Source of the DNA: Helianthus annuus
Lineage: Eukaryota; Streptophyta; Magnoliopsida; Asterales; Asteraceae
Reading direction: 5' to 3'
NCBI RefSeq assembly: GCF_002127325.2
Contig: NC_035435.2
Coordinates: 132,720,904 to 132,784,903, forward strand
DNA: 64,000 nt
The notes below the pieces were generated by a model. The model searched no databases. It was not told the DNA's origin and worked only from the letters and a program-made list of their open reading frames with translations. Made by a program: the position numbers and the translations under genes. Below, one piece after another: positions 36,969 to 49,825 of this stretch (position 1 is its first letter; each line of letters begins with the position of its first letter).

Positions 36969-38806
36969 AATCTGTCACACCCCAGCCGATGGCGGAAACA
37001 TCGGGGCATGGCAATGAGCAAAACAGATTGTCCAGGAGAAATCCATAACAACTAATATTACCAAATATTTAAAGTTACGTCCCATACCGTAACATACTTA
37101 GCAAAATAATTAATACAAACATAGTATCTCAAAGACAAATAAATTGTTTCGACAACTCAAAATTAAATGTGACGTTTCTAGACCTCCTATATTGATTTCC
37201 AAACAGCAAGCATAGCATAAGCATCCTAAGCACCTGTCACATACGTTAAAATAAAAGTCAATAGACATAGTGTAAAGGTGAGCATACAAGTTTAATAGTA
37301 TAATAGTAGCGAGAGCGGGTTTACGCATAACCAGCATGTAACACGTAGAAATGTAAAGCAAGTAGGTTATCAACAATGAAATATGCACAGGCGTGACTAC
37401 GAGTTGTAGAATGCGCAACACATATCACCACTGTGACACATGAAGAAAAACCCTTAACAACCCCTGTCCACGACAGGTGCTGAGTCCAAACTATAGTACT
37501 ATCGTTGCTAAGGTGTCAGGCAACAATCACTGTGTAAACATAACATACAAGCATTCATCGAATAACACGTATAACATGCAGAGTGGTTAGCGTATAAAAA
37601 GAGTGTTTGCGTTGTGTGTTGATGTGATTTGATATAGGTAACGTAGGTAACACCCAAAAGTGGGTAAAGCAAAAAGGGATTGAGTATACTGACAGATGAT
37701 GGTAGCTACTAAACACGATCTGTATTAGATTGAATGGAGCGCTTAAAGTGAGTCTGATTACAAAACGACAGTATAAGCATTGAATGGTGCGTAAAATGGT
37801 GCGTTGAGTGAGCTGAGGGACGAAGGGAGATCCGATCGAATGACCGTCCGGGCGGATGGCCATTCGGTCGGAGGGTCGTCCGTTTGGGATGGATGTGTTT
37901 GTGTATGATGTGACTTTGAAGTTTTCGTTGTAGCATTTATAAAAGTGAAAAGTACCACTATGTGTCCAGCCATCCGGTCGGATGGTCATCCGAACGGATG
38001 GCCGTTCGATCGGACGGCGGTTCGTTTGGAGCGCTATAAAAATTTCAAGTCCCTTGATAAAATAGTCATTCAATCGGATGATTATTCGTCTGGAACTGAT
38101 ATACTTTGAAGCTTTGTGAAAATGTTTAAGTGTTGAAAAGAATCCACTAGTCATCCGTTCGGATTGTCGTTCGATCGGATGGCGATCCGCTTGGCAACCT
38201 GTTCGTCTTGAAATCTTGCAGAATTTACTAAGTTTAGAAAGTTTTACGTTTGGACCGAGATGGTATGACTACGTGTCAAACAACGGAAACCCCATCAAGT
38301 CTAAGTCATCCGATCGGATGGGAATCACCATGTCCGATCAGTTAACTGTTCTTGACGGAACTTCATGTTCAACCCGCAAATCGGTTGTCTCTTTGATAGA
38401 AACCCGTTCTCAAACCGGCACTTCACTAGAGAATGAGTAGAAGGCCTGATTGAGCTCAGATTCTATCGGTTTTATGTGAAAAGTTAAGAAAGATGAAGAA
38501 AAGTTTAAAACACTTTGGTTAAGCTTAGATTTAGGTGAAATCGGTGTTTAAACATTGTAGAAATCCTTTGTATCTGAGTTATTCTTGGTGGAATGAGGTC
38601 ATACTTTGAAGTTTATGAGAACCCAATGATGACATCATCCTAGAACAGCCCAAATCAATAGATTTCATGGTGAAAAGTTGTGATTTCTTGGTGAAATTGA
38701 TGTGGAAATGTGTAAAGATCAAAGAAGTCCAAGATTTGAGGTGGAAACTTACAAGAATCACGAGAAATCGAGAGAAAATAGGCCAAAAGTGTGGTGGTCG
38801 AACGAG

Positions 38807-38841
38807 AGCTGTCACATCACATGAACAGTGATGTGACAGCT
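38807..38841 (-). other. 14-bp-arm hairpin just after the Tekay TATA box
   Basis: AGCTGTCACATCAC (38807-38820) and GTGATGTGACAGCT (38828-38841) are exact inverted repeats around a 7-base loop. In the minus orientation this lies immediately downstream of the TATA box (38851-38843), upstream of or at the expected RNA start. It may be a DNA cruciform or an RNA hairpin, but its place relative to the transcript start is not known. Confidence 0.85.
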
Positions 38842-38842
38842 G

Positions 38843-38946
38843 CTATTTATAGGTGTGAAGGTGAGAAAGGTGGTGCAAAGGAGGCGGATCGGAGGGCCTT
38901 CCGATCGGATGGTCATCTTCGATCGAATGGTCCTTCGATCGGATGG
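38843..38946 (-). promoter_or_regulatory. Tekay U3 palindromes and TATA box
   Basis: CCGATCGGATGG, TTCGATCGAATGG and TTCGATCGGATGG lie at 38885-38946, about 34 bases upstream of TATAAATAG (38851-38843) on the minus strand. A perfect copy CATCCGATCGGATG is at 38307-38320. Confidence 0.55.
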
Positions 38947-39465
38947 TTGGTGCGAGTTAGTTTCCGACTTTTGTTTCGTGCGTTGAGCGTTGCGATGCGT
39001 GTAAGCGAGTGTCGATTAAGCGATGCGATAGATTTAAATAATAGTTACACAAATAACATAACTAACATATAACAACATAAGTAAACTTGCGTTTCCAGGT
39101 CGCGATGAGATTGCGTTGCGATAGAGTTGCGATTGCGTTTGCAATTAATCACCTCAAAACAACATATAATAAACATGCACAAGTAACACATAATAGCACA
39201 CACACGTAAAACAATATCCAGAACTGCGATTCAAGTTGCGTTGCGATTGCGATGAGATTAGCGTTAAGTAGATTAGCGATAAACTACGATTATTGCATTT
39301 ACTCCACATAATACAACTAAAGCAACATAAATTAAAGTATCAATTATCGAGTCAATGAGTACAAGTAATAATTAAGCAATGAATGACAGATCGAATTAGC
39401 AATCTTTTCTTCCTTTGACTTTGACTTTGACTTGTACTTTGACTTTGAAAAGTCGGGTTGTTACA

Positions 39466-41290
39466 AGTATGAATGAAATTGAATTGCTAAAATATTGTCA
39501 CAATTAGTCGTTATGAAGTCTCTTGCAATCTCGTTTTCGTCTCACTCTGATGTTTCTGTCATCGGTTGGGGTGTGACAACTAATGGCACACCAACACCAG
39601 CGAGCACCAACACCAAAACGTAAAACATATAAAAGAATAACTAAGTTGATTTAGAACCCGCACGTTACGATTAACCTGTCAAACGGGAAAAATAAATGTA
39701 AAAAACGTTGTGCCACACATGCACGTTACGTCCTGTTAACTCACAAATTTAGAACGAAACATAAAAACGTTATACCACACACGTATGTTGCTCCATGTTA
39801 ACTCGCAAAAATTATAATGAGACATAAAATGAAAATTTACGATACATGAAAAGTATGAGGGATCAAAACTTAAATTTAAAAAGTTTTTAAAAAGTTCTGA
39901 GGTTAAATTGTAAAAGATGAAAAATTTTTAGTTAAAAGTAAAAAAAAAATTTAATTTTGTGAGATTATATATAGGTTCAGGTAAAAAGTAAAAAAAAAAA
40001 AAGTTAGTCTAAAAAAACACCTTGGTACAACACTACTATGCATAGAAAAAAAATATAAATTAATACTATTAAAAACTATAAATTAGCTACAATTAGTTGT
40101 TTTATATGGTTGTAACATATGGTGGGGAGTTTTTTAAAAATTTTTTGCATTTTTCACTTTTAACCCCTTTGATTTTTTTAGTTTTAACCCTAAGCTTTTC
40201 AACTAGTCAATTTAACCTCAATACTTTTTAATTTTCAACTTTGGTCACCAAAACTTTTCATTTTTCACAAGTTTTTCATTTCACACTTCGTTCTAAATTT
40301 TGCGAGTCAACACCCAGCAACGTGCGTGTGAGGTTCAACGATTTTTTGTCTGTTTTTTCCCGTTTGACAGGCCAATCGCAACACATCTATTTTAATCCGT
40401 TTGACAAGTTCGTCGTAAAGCGCGAATCTTAGATCAGCTTAGTTATTCTTTTATACGTTTTACGTTTCTGTCTAATTTCATCGCATTAACACGCCGCAAC
40501 GGGCGTGCGTGATTCAATAATTTTACGTATGTTTTTGTTCGGTGTTATTTTTTACCCTTTTATTTATTTTATTTTTACAAGCTCTTCTGATGTTGGTATT
40601 CGCTGGCAATGGTTTGGCATAGTGCTACTTGGGACAATTTTACAAACGTTATTGACCTATTAAGTTTTGTACTAATAATTTGTTTTGAGTTTACCGTTAT
40701 ACCTCCTCTACTTAAGAAAAACTATTTTTTTCACGTGCATAGTATTATGTACGTGCCGGTATAAATTCGATATGCTTTACGTGTCGACATAAATTTTTTC
40801 TGGAAACGAGTCAGGTCAAATATAATACGTTTTCGTTTAAAAAACATTTTTATGTGCATATTTTTATGTAAGTTTCGGTTTAATTTGAGTTGGTGTATGT
40901 TTCGACGTAATTTTTTTTTTGGGAAACGAGTTAGGTGATGTTTTGTAAATTTTTTTTTGTAACCGAGTGGAGTCAAATTGTGGTTTTCTTTTTTTCCATT
41001 TATACTAAAGCTCTAATTCATCTCTTTTGGTTATACGTGTCATCTTTTTCGTTATACCCGCTACATTTTCTATGTATGAATCAGGTCACATATAATATGT
41101 TATGATTGTACGGTATATTTGATTTACTTTATGTTTGATCCAATTACAATGCTTATATAGGTTACGTTGAGTTCAATCGGATACCTCGAAATGCTTGTTT
41201 TCGTATGGTTGACGCTTCATATAACGTTTGGACTAATCCATTTGATGTTTGCGATGTATCGCGCCGCAACATGCGCGGTGTTATTGCTAG
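39466..41290 (+). other. AT-rich region, possible Helitron remnant
   Basis: There is no gene. Words such as CGCCGCAACATGCGCGG followed about 8 bases later by CTAG|T (41287-41290) look like a Helitron 3' end (a GC-rich hairpin, then CTRR). Similar CGCAACGGGCGTGCG words lie at 40494-40512. A 5' terminus was not identified, and the hairpin is weak. Confidence 0.3.
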
Positions 41291-43740
41291 TTTAAATTAA
41301 ATAATATAAACCTATATTTTTGTCTCAAAAAAGTATTTGAAATCTGGTTTGTAAAACAAAATACAAACAAGTGTCACTGTGATATGCCAATCAGCTCAAT
41401 TCCACATGGAATGATCTATGTGATCAATATATCGTGTTTCCTGCCGTCCAAAAAAAAATCCTGCCTTCACCCTAAGCGAGTTGTATGCAACAGTAGTTAA
41501 ATAGTTTAAACAATTAAAATAAATTATAATAATTATATGTTTTAATAATACAAAACAATCAAAATTAAATATAAATATAATCTTATGCTCAAGTATTCCA
41601 AAAGCATATTTTATTTTTTGTGTGTACAACATCACCCAAAAGTCAACGATAGAAAAGGGAATGTATTCAGCAGCCACAATCCAACGGCTACGGTTCGCTA
41701 CACAACAAGACCAAATGAGGTCATCAACCACTAAGCATGACATCGGTATCATACATCAATTTTAGTATATTTACAATGACACACACATAGAATACATCTT
41801 AACATGAGCATGTCTGTTGCGGGCATGAAGCCATGCCACGTCAAAGTGTCGCAGGTGCCAAACATCGCCACGAGGTGGTGTGGAAGCAGGTACGGGCATC
41901 TCTGAGGTTGGGCTAGTAGGCGTGAGGCGAGGAGTTTGCGACGCTGGTTAGGGGGGAATTTAGAAGGGGCGTGGTAACCACAACTAAGGCACTATACGAA
42001 GAATGTGACTGGTGGTTGCTTATGTGACGTCTACATAGCCCCACTTTTTTCTCTTGAGCCTCTATAAGGCCCCACACAACACACAGTCTGAAATTTGTGT
42101 GTTTGAATTCTTTTCTAATCGGATCGACTCAATTCTTTATGGGCCTAAGCGAACTTAAAAATGGAACATTTGTATAGTAAAAAAGTTAATTTGCATACAA
42201 TCAAACTAGATGGGTTGTTTCTTTTGTTGAAACGATCCTAGTCTTACCAAGTTAGCGTTAAGTTTCGAATCAAACTCAAAAACTTTATTACCTAAACAAG
42301 TCAATCCCATGTCAACGTGTCGGAAACATGGGCTAATATTTTTTTTTATTTTTAATAACCTTTCTAAATGATATTTTTAGTTTTTATGTCAACACAACAA
42401 TTAGTTATGTACATTAATGTCAAAACTTTAAAGTTGAAATTAAAATGTGTGTTAAAGGTTGTAGTTTAGGAGCATGTAGTAATTTTACCTCGCGCATTGT
42501 GTCAGGAGTCGGGTTGGTTCGTTACGTTAGCAAGAAAAAAAACACTAAAAGGATTAAAAGTAGTGAGACTAAACACGTATATTACCAAAGTTAAAGTAGA
42601 GATATTAAACATGTATATCAGAAAAGTTAAAGTTAAACATATATATTAGCAAAGTTAAGGATGTAAATGGGAAAAAAAAAGCAAAAGAGTTTAAAAGAAA
42701 AAAAAAGGGAACCCGCCACGCGACGACTTGTTAGTGGGTAAAATGAATAGTGAGACGCACGTTACGGCTTAAAAGACGGCGTACTAGAGGAATCAAAGTA
42801 GAGGACTATACATGATTACATGTATATTACAAAGTTAAAGTAGATTGACTAAACATCTATATAAACAAAGTTAACTAATAAAAAGAAAATTTTATTAAAG
42901 TAAAGTAACTAAATATATATATTAGGAAAGTTAAAGTGAGAAGCTAAACATATATGTTAACAAAGTTAAAGATATAAAATTAAAATGCAAATGACTCTAA
43001 ATATAGAAAAAAAAAACTAGATTAATAGTAAGTGTGAACCACTCACTTCTTAATATATATTAATTGTCTACATGCATTGATGTTTCTTTTCTATATAAAA
43101 CTTTAACTCGTGACGAGTGATATTAAAAAAAATCAATTAAATAGGTTGTGTTTGTGTCAACACATAAATACGTAAATGTGTTCGAGGTTGCATTTGGCTT
43201 TACCTGCAAACCTGTCTGTATTAAGACCCCTATTATCTCTGTCTATGTGTATAAGAGTTAAAAAAAAAAAACATATTAAATATTATACCTCAAAGCTTAA
43301 TCTTTTTTAATGGTTGGTAATTAATATGCTTACCTCATAACCAAAACCCTTATGACTATTATCAAATATCTATTTTTACTATTTAAAAAGCTATATAAAA
43401 CAAAAAAGAATAAACAAAATGTGAGTTGACTAAGGACGGACTTGGGTTGTTGTGTTTGACTTGGGAGCGTCCTATGGACCACGTACATAGTGTACCAAGG
43501 AAAAATATTTAGTCAATCCAAAATGATTGTGAGGCTTGATTTTTATTGTGATTGCATAGTAAGTGGTGCTTGTAATTTTGACTTTTATCAAAAAGTCTTC
43601 TCAAAGTTGTGCCCCTTCTACACGTTTTCATTTTTTAAAATATGATTTTCTATTGGATGGTAACAATTTCTGTGTACCATTTGTTAGCACGTGTGAATAG
43701 GTTAGTGGTCTAACCATCTATTCGTTTATAAGTGGAAACT
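41291..43740. other. Spacer, no gene seen
   Basis: AT-rich with degenerate repeats of AAAGTTAAAG...AAACATATAT type (42590-42960) and a GC-richer block (41810-42060) that may be a small MITE. There is no supported ORF. Confidence 0.4.
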
Positions 43741-43748
43741 AGTTCAAT

Positions 43749-44196
43749 CAGTGGCGGACCCAGGATTTTTTTCCAATGGGGTCCACTTTTTTCGATACTT
43801 GGATTTTTTACACCCGAACGATAGAATTTTCGGGTCGGTCGTCGTTTGGGTCGAGTCGGGGTGATTTATTGAGCTTGGAACCTTTAAAAAAAGATAAATA
43901 AATAACAAAACAACACATGTCTAAGCACAAAGGCATAAATTGAGTAAATTTTCATTCATTTTAACATTTTAAAAGTGTATTTTAACAAAAAATCGGCTGG
44001 TATTAGACTTGAACCCATGACCTCTTTGTTAGCAAACAAGGGATTAACCACCACAACAACTTTGCTTTTGATACTATGGGGTCCAACTAAATATTTTTAT
44101 GGGGTCCTTACAAAAATTAATATATCGAATCTACTAATTTTTTAAAAAAGATTGGGGTCCGTGGACCCCGACCCACTCAATGTGGGTCCGCCCCTG
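43749..44196. mobile_element. Non-autonomous hAT element
   Basis: 448 bases with ends CAGTGGCGGACCCA and (inverted) CAGGGGCGGACCCA, flanked by the 8-bp duplication AGTTCAAT (43741-43748 and 44197-44204). An 8-bp duplication and CAG...CTG ends are typical of hAT. It has no ORF of its own. Confidence 0.93.
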
Positions 44197-44339
44197 AGTT
44201 CAATTAGTTTGATTTAGCTAATCATTTGTGCTAAACATGATTTTGTTGACGAAAACACAAATTAATCTTTATTTATGATACCCCTTAATCATTATTAGTT
44301 ATGTTTCCTCTAGACTTTAATCACAAGTCGGAGTTGAAG

Positions 44340-45541
44340 CAGTGGCGGACCCAGGAATTTTTTCATGGGGGTGCGAAACATTTTTAAAAATTTTAGGCCC
44401 CAAGGTATATAAGTAAAAAAAATTGATTAGTATCGGGTCGGTTCGAGTCGGGTCGGGTCATGTAAAACAAAAGAACATCAAACTAAATGGTTGATATGGT
44501 CCTCTTAGTAGATATGCCATTCTAATCTCATCTCGTTGATTCACGTTATATGATTCAATCGGCTTGCAATTATAAGGATCCGAAGGAAGAGTATCCACAT
44601 CAACGAATTCGGAAGATGTATCAACTTTCCTCTTGAGAAATCGCGCCATAACGTCCCTACTCATGGTTCCTATCGGCTATCACAAACAAATTGATCTATA
44701 AGTTCATGGCTCCATAACATATTACATAATGTATCAAGTATTTAAACACTAGGAATCATAATGTAAATCTCACTAAAAATCATCTAAACATCATATACAC
44801 CATTAAAAAAACCCAAACATCAGGTCTGATCGTATATAACACACCATAAAAAAGACAAAATATCACCATCATCACTAACAAAATATAAATATATAACCCA
44901 CCATAAAATAAAATATCATCACTAACAAGAAGCACATGTCTGCTACCATCAAAAAATCACTTCCGGTGGCTACCGGTTCCGTCCCACCCTACCAAAAATC
45001 AACCAAAAATCATCAAAAATAACAAAGAAAATTACCTGTGTTCGATCGGCGGTGGTATGATGGCTGATTACGGTGGTATGCGGCTGCTGTTGTCGCTGAT
45101 GTTCTGATCGCTGGCGTGCGTGCAGGGATGATAGAGAGCGGGAGAGAATATGTAAGGGTTTTGGGCTTGTTTATTTTATTTTAGTTTGAAATATTGTTGA
45201 TTTGTTGGGTTTGTTTATTGGGCTAAGACTTAGTAGTGAGCTAGTTAAAGGTATTAGGTATTTGAGTTTAGTTATTTAGGTATTAAAAGTTATATAATTT
45301 AGGTAGTGGTTTTAAAAAAAATAAGAGTTTACTAAAAAAATTTTAAAATATAAATTGATAACACTTTTTACCTAAGGGGTGCGGACCAAAAAAATCCAAG
45401 GGGTGCGGACAGAAAATTCCAAGTGGTGCGGACGAAAAATTTCAAGGGGTGCGGACGGGATTTTCGACGGAACTTAGCACTAAAATTTTTTTTCCCGGGG
45501 GTGCGCCCGCCCACCTTGGGCAACCCTTAGGTCCGCCCCTG
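44340..45541 (-). mobile_element. Deleted hAT element retaining a transposase 5' exon
   Basis: 1202 bases with ends CAGTGGCGGACC and (inverted) CAGGGGCGGACC, flanked by the 8-bp duplication AGTTGAAG (44332-44339 and 45542-45549). It holds the N-terminal part of a transposase on the minus strand. The region upstream (44665-45100) may be its 5' UTR or promoter. It lacks a catalytic domain, so it is non-autonomous. Confidence 0.93.
44458..44664 (-). pseudogene. N-terminal fragment of a TTF-type hAT transposase
   Basis: 68 codons from ATG 44664: MARFLKRK, then LPSDPYNCKPIESYNVNQRDEIRMAYLLRGPYQP. The 'LPSDP...YNPNQRDEVRRAYLLKGPCQP' block is the usual start of plant zinc-finger MYM/TTF-type hAT proteins. 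The frame ends soon after, with no TTF finger or catalytic core. It is a relic inside a 1.2 kb hAT derivative. Confidence 0.7.
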
Positions 45542-45549
45542 AGTTGAAG

Positions 45550-46631
45550 TAGGTTCATTCTTGATATTATTATATATAGCAACATAAAGATAGATAATAT
45601 AAGATGTGTATATTTGAGTTGATCTATTTTGGCCTATAAATCAACTTCGTTACATTACTTTTTGTCTATCCTAAATGAAAGTCTTTTATCTGCCACAAAA
45701 ATTAAGGACTTAGAAAATAGATTTGAAGTACTTTATTACCGTGATTTAAGGACGCGTATCTTAGTTATTATCTTCTAAAATCTTATAAGTGCACATTTCA
45801 TTATCAACATGACAAACTATTGTTAGTAGAAAAGAACCATGTGCATCTCTATGTTCTCTTTCTATAGCTTTTAAACGATATGATTTTGACATGCAACAAA
45901 ATTAAAAAGAAAATACGGTAGATTATATTTTTTATATTAAAATATCTAAAATGAAAATACAAAATAAGATAATATAATACTATTTTTTAAAGTGAAACTA
46001 GTGTATCATAAGTTATATGAAAATATATTTTCTTCACACAAATTAATAAAATAAAACAATAGTGGTTTCAGTCGTGTCTATACCCGTACACGTCTTCCAT
46101 ATACATGGTCTATTATTGAATAAAGTAGAAGAGATATAAAAGGTTGAAGATATATTAAACTAACTTCAACTTCCAACTAAGAGTTCCATTGTTGTCCCAA
46201 TTAAAAAAATTATAAAAATTGTTGAAATTAAGTTAGTAGCACGTCAATTTCTAAAGAAAAAAACACAGAATGTTCTGGGTGCGAGGACATAGATGTTAAC
46301 CCAATTTTGGCTCGTCTTATTTATGTGTCTAATGACCCAATGTATACAATGAGTTTATAAGATTATGGATACACTAATCTTATTTTTATACACATGTAAA
46401 TTAATAAGTTTCCATGTATGTGAATTGAGTTTTTAAAATTATGATTAAATGTTGTAATGATAACGACTTATACATGTGTGTTTATATGAATAAAAAAATG
46501 TCTGGAAAGTTACATAAAATGATTTTTTACGTATAAAAATGAAATTTATAAGTTTTTTCACGCATAACTTATGGTTTTCCGCTTCTCCACTTTTATGGTA
46601 TCTCAATGAACCTTCATATATTTATATATCA
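45550..46631. other. AT-rich spacer, no gene
   Basis: No ORF or recognisable element. Confidence 0.4.
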
Positions 46632-47224
46632 CTAGTGGGATTCTCACGTGCTTTGCTGCGGGTTTCCGATCATTTATATATTCAGAATTGTATAAAACGT
46701 TACATTATATTAGCAAAATAACAACAAGGATAATCGATGTCATTTTATACGGTAACTAATGTATACAGTACTGGTACCGATGTTGTCCAGACATGATCTC
46801 TAAATATTAAGAAAAGAAAATCAATAAAAGGTAAAATCAAAAATAAAAATGTGTTTAATACTAAAAGTATATATAATAAAAACTATTCTAATATTAAAAT
46901 AATAGAGTATTTAAAAAGTTATATATTATTATAAAGTTAAATCATAAAAAACGAAAAGGATAATCGACGTCATTTTATAAAAAATAAATAAATAAATAAA
47001 CTGATGTCATACGGTACGGGTACCGATGTTGTTCGAGCGGTATCACTAATATTAAGAAAAGAAAATCGATAAAAGTGAAAATAAAAATAAGAATCTGTTT
47101 AAGATTAAAAGTATACTTAATAAAAAATTTATTATAATATTAAATGATAAAATATTAAGAAAAATTATATATTATTATAAAAATAAAATCACTATTCATA
47201 GAAGAAGGTCTCTAATTATATATA

Positions 47225-47260
<36 letters not shown>

Positions 47261-47270
47261 ATATTTCAGA
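46632..47270 (-). repeat. Possible minus-strand Helitron end with diverged direct repeat
   Basis: On the minus strand CCCGCAGCAAAGCACGTGAG...CCACTAG|T resembles a Helitron 3' end (CTAG at 46632-46635). Inside, about 220 bases beginning GGATAATCGATGTCATTTTATA (46728) recur from 46960 with clear divergence. An (AAAT)n run is at 47221-47264. Confidence 0.35.
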
Positions 47271-47689
47271 ACTCTTAGTATTAAAAGAATTGCTATTTGT
47301 TTTTTCAAGAATTTTAGAAATTGTTATTTAAGAAAAGGACCTCTAATTTTGATTGTATAATGTAAAATGTCATATATTAATATTGGGTAGGAATCTATGA
47401 AACAAACATAACAAAATTAATAATTTACTTTTTGATATTAAAATTTTAAACCAACAGATGCAATGGTTATTGTTTCTACTCATTTTATCTACAAACATGT
47501 GTATATAAGATATAAATATTTTTTTGTAAAGAGCAACTGACAAAAACAACATTATTTAATTCGTTTTGTGTGTTCTTGAATAAATTTGATGTTCTGAAAT
47601 GATATTGTTTCTGGAAATTGAATGGTTTTTAATAATGTCTTTATTTTCCGGATTTAATTAACTCCATTTCATTTAAAATAATTTCCATT

Positions 47690-47809
47690 AAGCGATTAAA
47701 ACTTTTAACCACTTAGGATGTGTGTTGTATTTGGGTGATGGCCAACTTCATCAAGCGATTAAAACTTTTAACCACTTAGGATGTGTGTTGTATTTGGGTG
47801 ATGGCCAAC
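47690..47809. repeat. 63-base tandem duplication
   Basis: AAGCGATTAAAACTTTTAAC...GATGGCCAAC (copies at 47690 and 47753, period 63) is identical over its visible length, so it is recent. It lies in an AT-rich spacer. Confidence 0.95.
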
Positions 47810-49006
47810 AAAATGGGGATGTGGAGCACGCGGGACACGGGAATACCATGCCCCTCCTCGTATACCGCTGAAATACAATGTTAGCTTGACCTACGCTCAT
47901 CATTCAATGTAACACAATTCATGATTCTACACCGTGACTCTATATTGGTTTGTAACTTTTTTATTTGTATTAAAAAAAAGAAATTAAAAGAAAGGGTGAG
48001 GGATGATTAGACGATGGGGTGTGGGCTCGACAAACGAATCGGGAGCTGAGGTGGTTACAGATCGGTGTCGTTCGTGATTTACTCTCGATCGTCCTGAAGC
48101 CATGTCTCTCTCTTTCTTTTCTCTATCTCTCTCTTCATTCTCTCTCTCTCTCTCTCTTGATGTTTTTTTATTTACTCTGTTTCTTATTTATTTATTTTTG
48201 CAGGTTGAAAATGAAGAATGTTGAAGATGAAATTGGTGGATATTTTTAAAAAAGGTCCTCTCAAGTTTAGTTTTAGTTTTAAAAAGACCTTCTCAACATT
48301 AGTTTTAATTTTAAAAAGATCCTTATAATTTGGTTTAAATTTTAAAAAACCTCTCAAATTTGTTTTAGTTTTAAATAATACACCTTAGAATTTAGTTATA
48401 TACTTCAGTTATTTTTATGTTAACAAAAAATATTATTTATATTTACAATACATTTATAAAGAATTTATGTATTAAAAAAATAAAATAAAAATTGGAAGGG
48501 GAACCACTCCTCACTCGTAGGGGAAAATAAGGAGGTGGAAAAAAAATGTGACGTGCCACCTAGGTGTACATGAGGAAAGGGGGAACCATACCCCATGGCC
48601 TTATAACATAGGTCGAGTGATAGAGGTGAGTGATGAGAGGAGATGTCGATATTGTACTGAGATGGTAGTGACAGATGAAGGACAAGTATGTCACGTAGCT
48701 TTAAGAATGAACACCTTAAAATCGATAAACTACTAGCCTTTAAGTATTTAAAACAATGACACGTAATTGTTACGTGAGATTTGTCACGTTACAAATTTGT
48801 ATTATATTTTATCTAATTAATGACTATATATACATAAAGATATGATCATAAGAAAAATTAAATTTTGTGAGAAATCATCTTATATTTAAATGAAACAAAA
48901 ATATCTTGTTATTTTTTTCCTTAGATGCCCGTTTCATCATCATTGTGTGACCTTGACTTTCCAAAATACCCAATTTCAAATTTTGTGATTGGTTTCATAT
49001 TTTATA
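47810..49006. other. Spacer with CT microsatellite and degenerate tandem repeat
   Basis: (CT)n occurs at about 48104-48160, and a splice-acceptor-like TTTTTGCAG at 48195-48203 precedes a short ORF that ends quickly. Four copies of about 33 bases of 'TCAAGTTTAGTTTTAGTTTT' type lie at 48254-48390. No supported gene. Confidence 0.4.
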
Positions 49007-49341
49007 TAGACAAAATTGCAGAAAACAACCTTTATGTTTACCCTAAACTGCACTTTATACCTTTCACTATGAAATCCGTCAAAACCAACCTTTACGTTCA
49101 TGTTTTGTTACACATCACAACCTTTACACCAAACCTAGTCAAAAAAAGTCAGTTAAGTTGCCCCACGTGCGATGCACATGAGGGTATATCTGTCTTTTCC
49201 TTTGGCCTCTTTTACAATGAACATTATATTTAAAGCTTTTTATTTATTTCCTTCAACTACCCCCAATTACTAACTAAATATCAGAGATTCCCCCCAATTC
49301 GTAAACCCTATGTTTGCATCAACAACTCTAAAATATCATTC

Positions 49342-49668
49342 ATGCCGACGATCTACTGCAGATGTGGTGGGGAGGGCATAATTCTAACTTCAACAACTCG
49401 AAAAAATCCAGGCAGAAGATTCTACTCATGCTCTAATTTTAGGTGTCGATCATTTCTTGGATGGGTGGATCGAAGCCAACCTCAAATGAATGCAATGCAA
49501 GAGATGGAAGCTGCAAAACAAGAAATTGAAGCTGTGAATGTAATCCTGTTGGACAAATTGAAAGCTAAAGAAGATGAATCAGAACGTAGGAAGACTTATC
49601 TGGTTTATAGTTGGTTATTTTTTGGTCTTGTTGTAATTTTCAGGTTAGCTTTTGTTAAGGATGTGTAG
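49342..49668 (+). CDS. Small GRF-type zinc-finger protein with C-terminal membrane helix
   Basis: 108 residues from ATG 49342, one exon, apparently complete. N-terminal zf-GRF: CxC (Cys6, Cys8), NPGRRFYSC (Cys30) and RC (Cys35), then FLGWVD. GRF fingers bind nucleic acid in topoisomerase III and APE2 relatives. Residues about 47-83 are a likely coiled coil, and residues about 86-105 (YLVYSWLFFGLVVIFRLAFV) look like a membrane helix. Such small GRF proteins are common in plants; function unknown. It is convergent with a MULE transposase, so it may be an accessory MULE gene. Confidence 0.8.
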   Translation: MPTIYCRCGGEGIILTSTTRKNPGRRFYSCSNFRCRSFLGWVDRSQPQMNAMQEMEAAKQEIEAVNVILLDKLKAKEDESERRKTYLVYSWLFFGLVVIFRLAFVKDV

Positions 49669-49825
49669 TGCAACTGATGAAGTCTTTGAATGTTTGTAAT
49701 TTTTAGGTTGAAATGAATTCAGGTCTTTTGTAATCCAACTGATGTTTGCTGAAATGAAATGAAGTCTTTGAATTTAGGCAGTCATGAATGTAGTGCAAAG
49801 ATTATGGTTATGTGCAGACTATGTA

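Larger units (their letters stand above)
36973..39465 (-). repeat. 5' LTR of a minus-strand Tekay element
   Basis: On the minus strand it begins TGTAACAACCCGACTTTTCAA and ends GGGGTGTGACA, 2493 bases, followed by the primer site. It is rich in CCGATCGGATGG-type words (37829-37882, 37969-38022, 38068-38090, 38155-38191, 38307-38320, 38885-38946). TATAAATAG on the minus strand is at 38851-38843. No second LTR of this family is in the window. Confidence 0.9.

Noticed and set aside
37555..38154. 199-codon minus-strand ORF in the Tekay LTR
   Set aside because: It lies inside the LTR and covers the GATCGGATGG repeats; it has no motif and is better explained as open LTR sequence.
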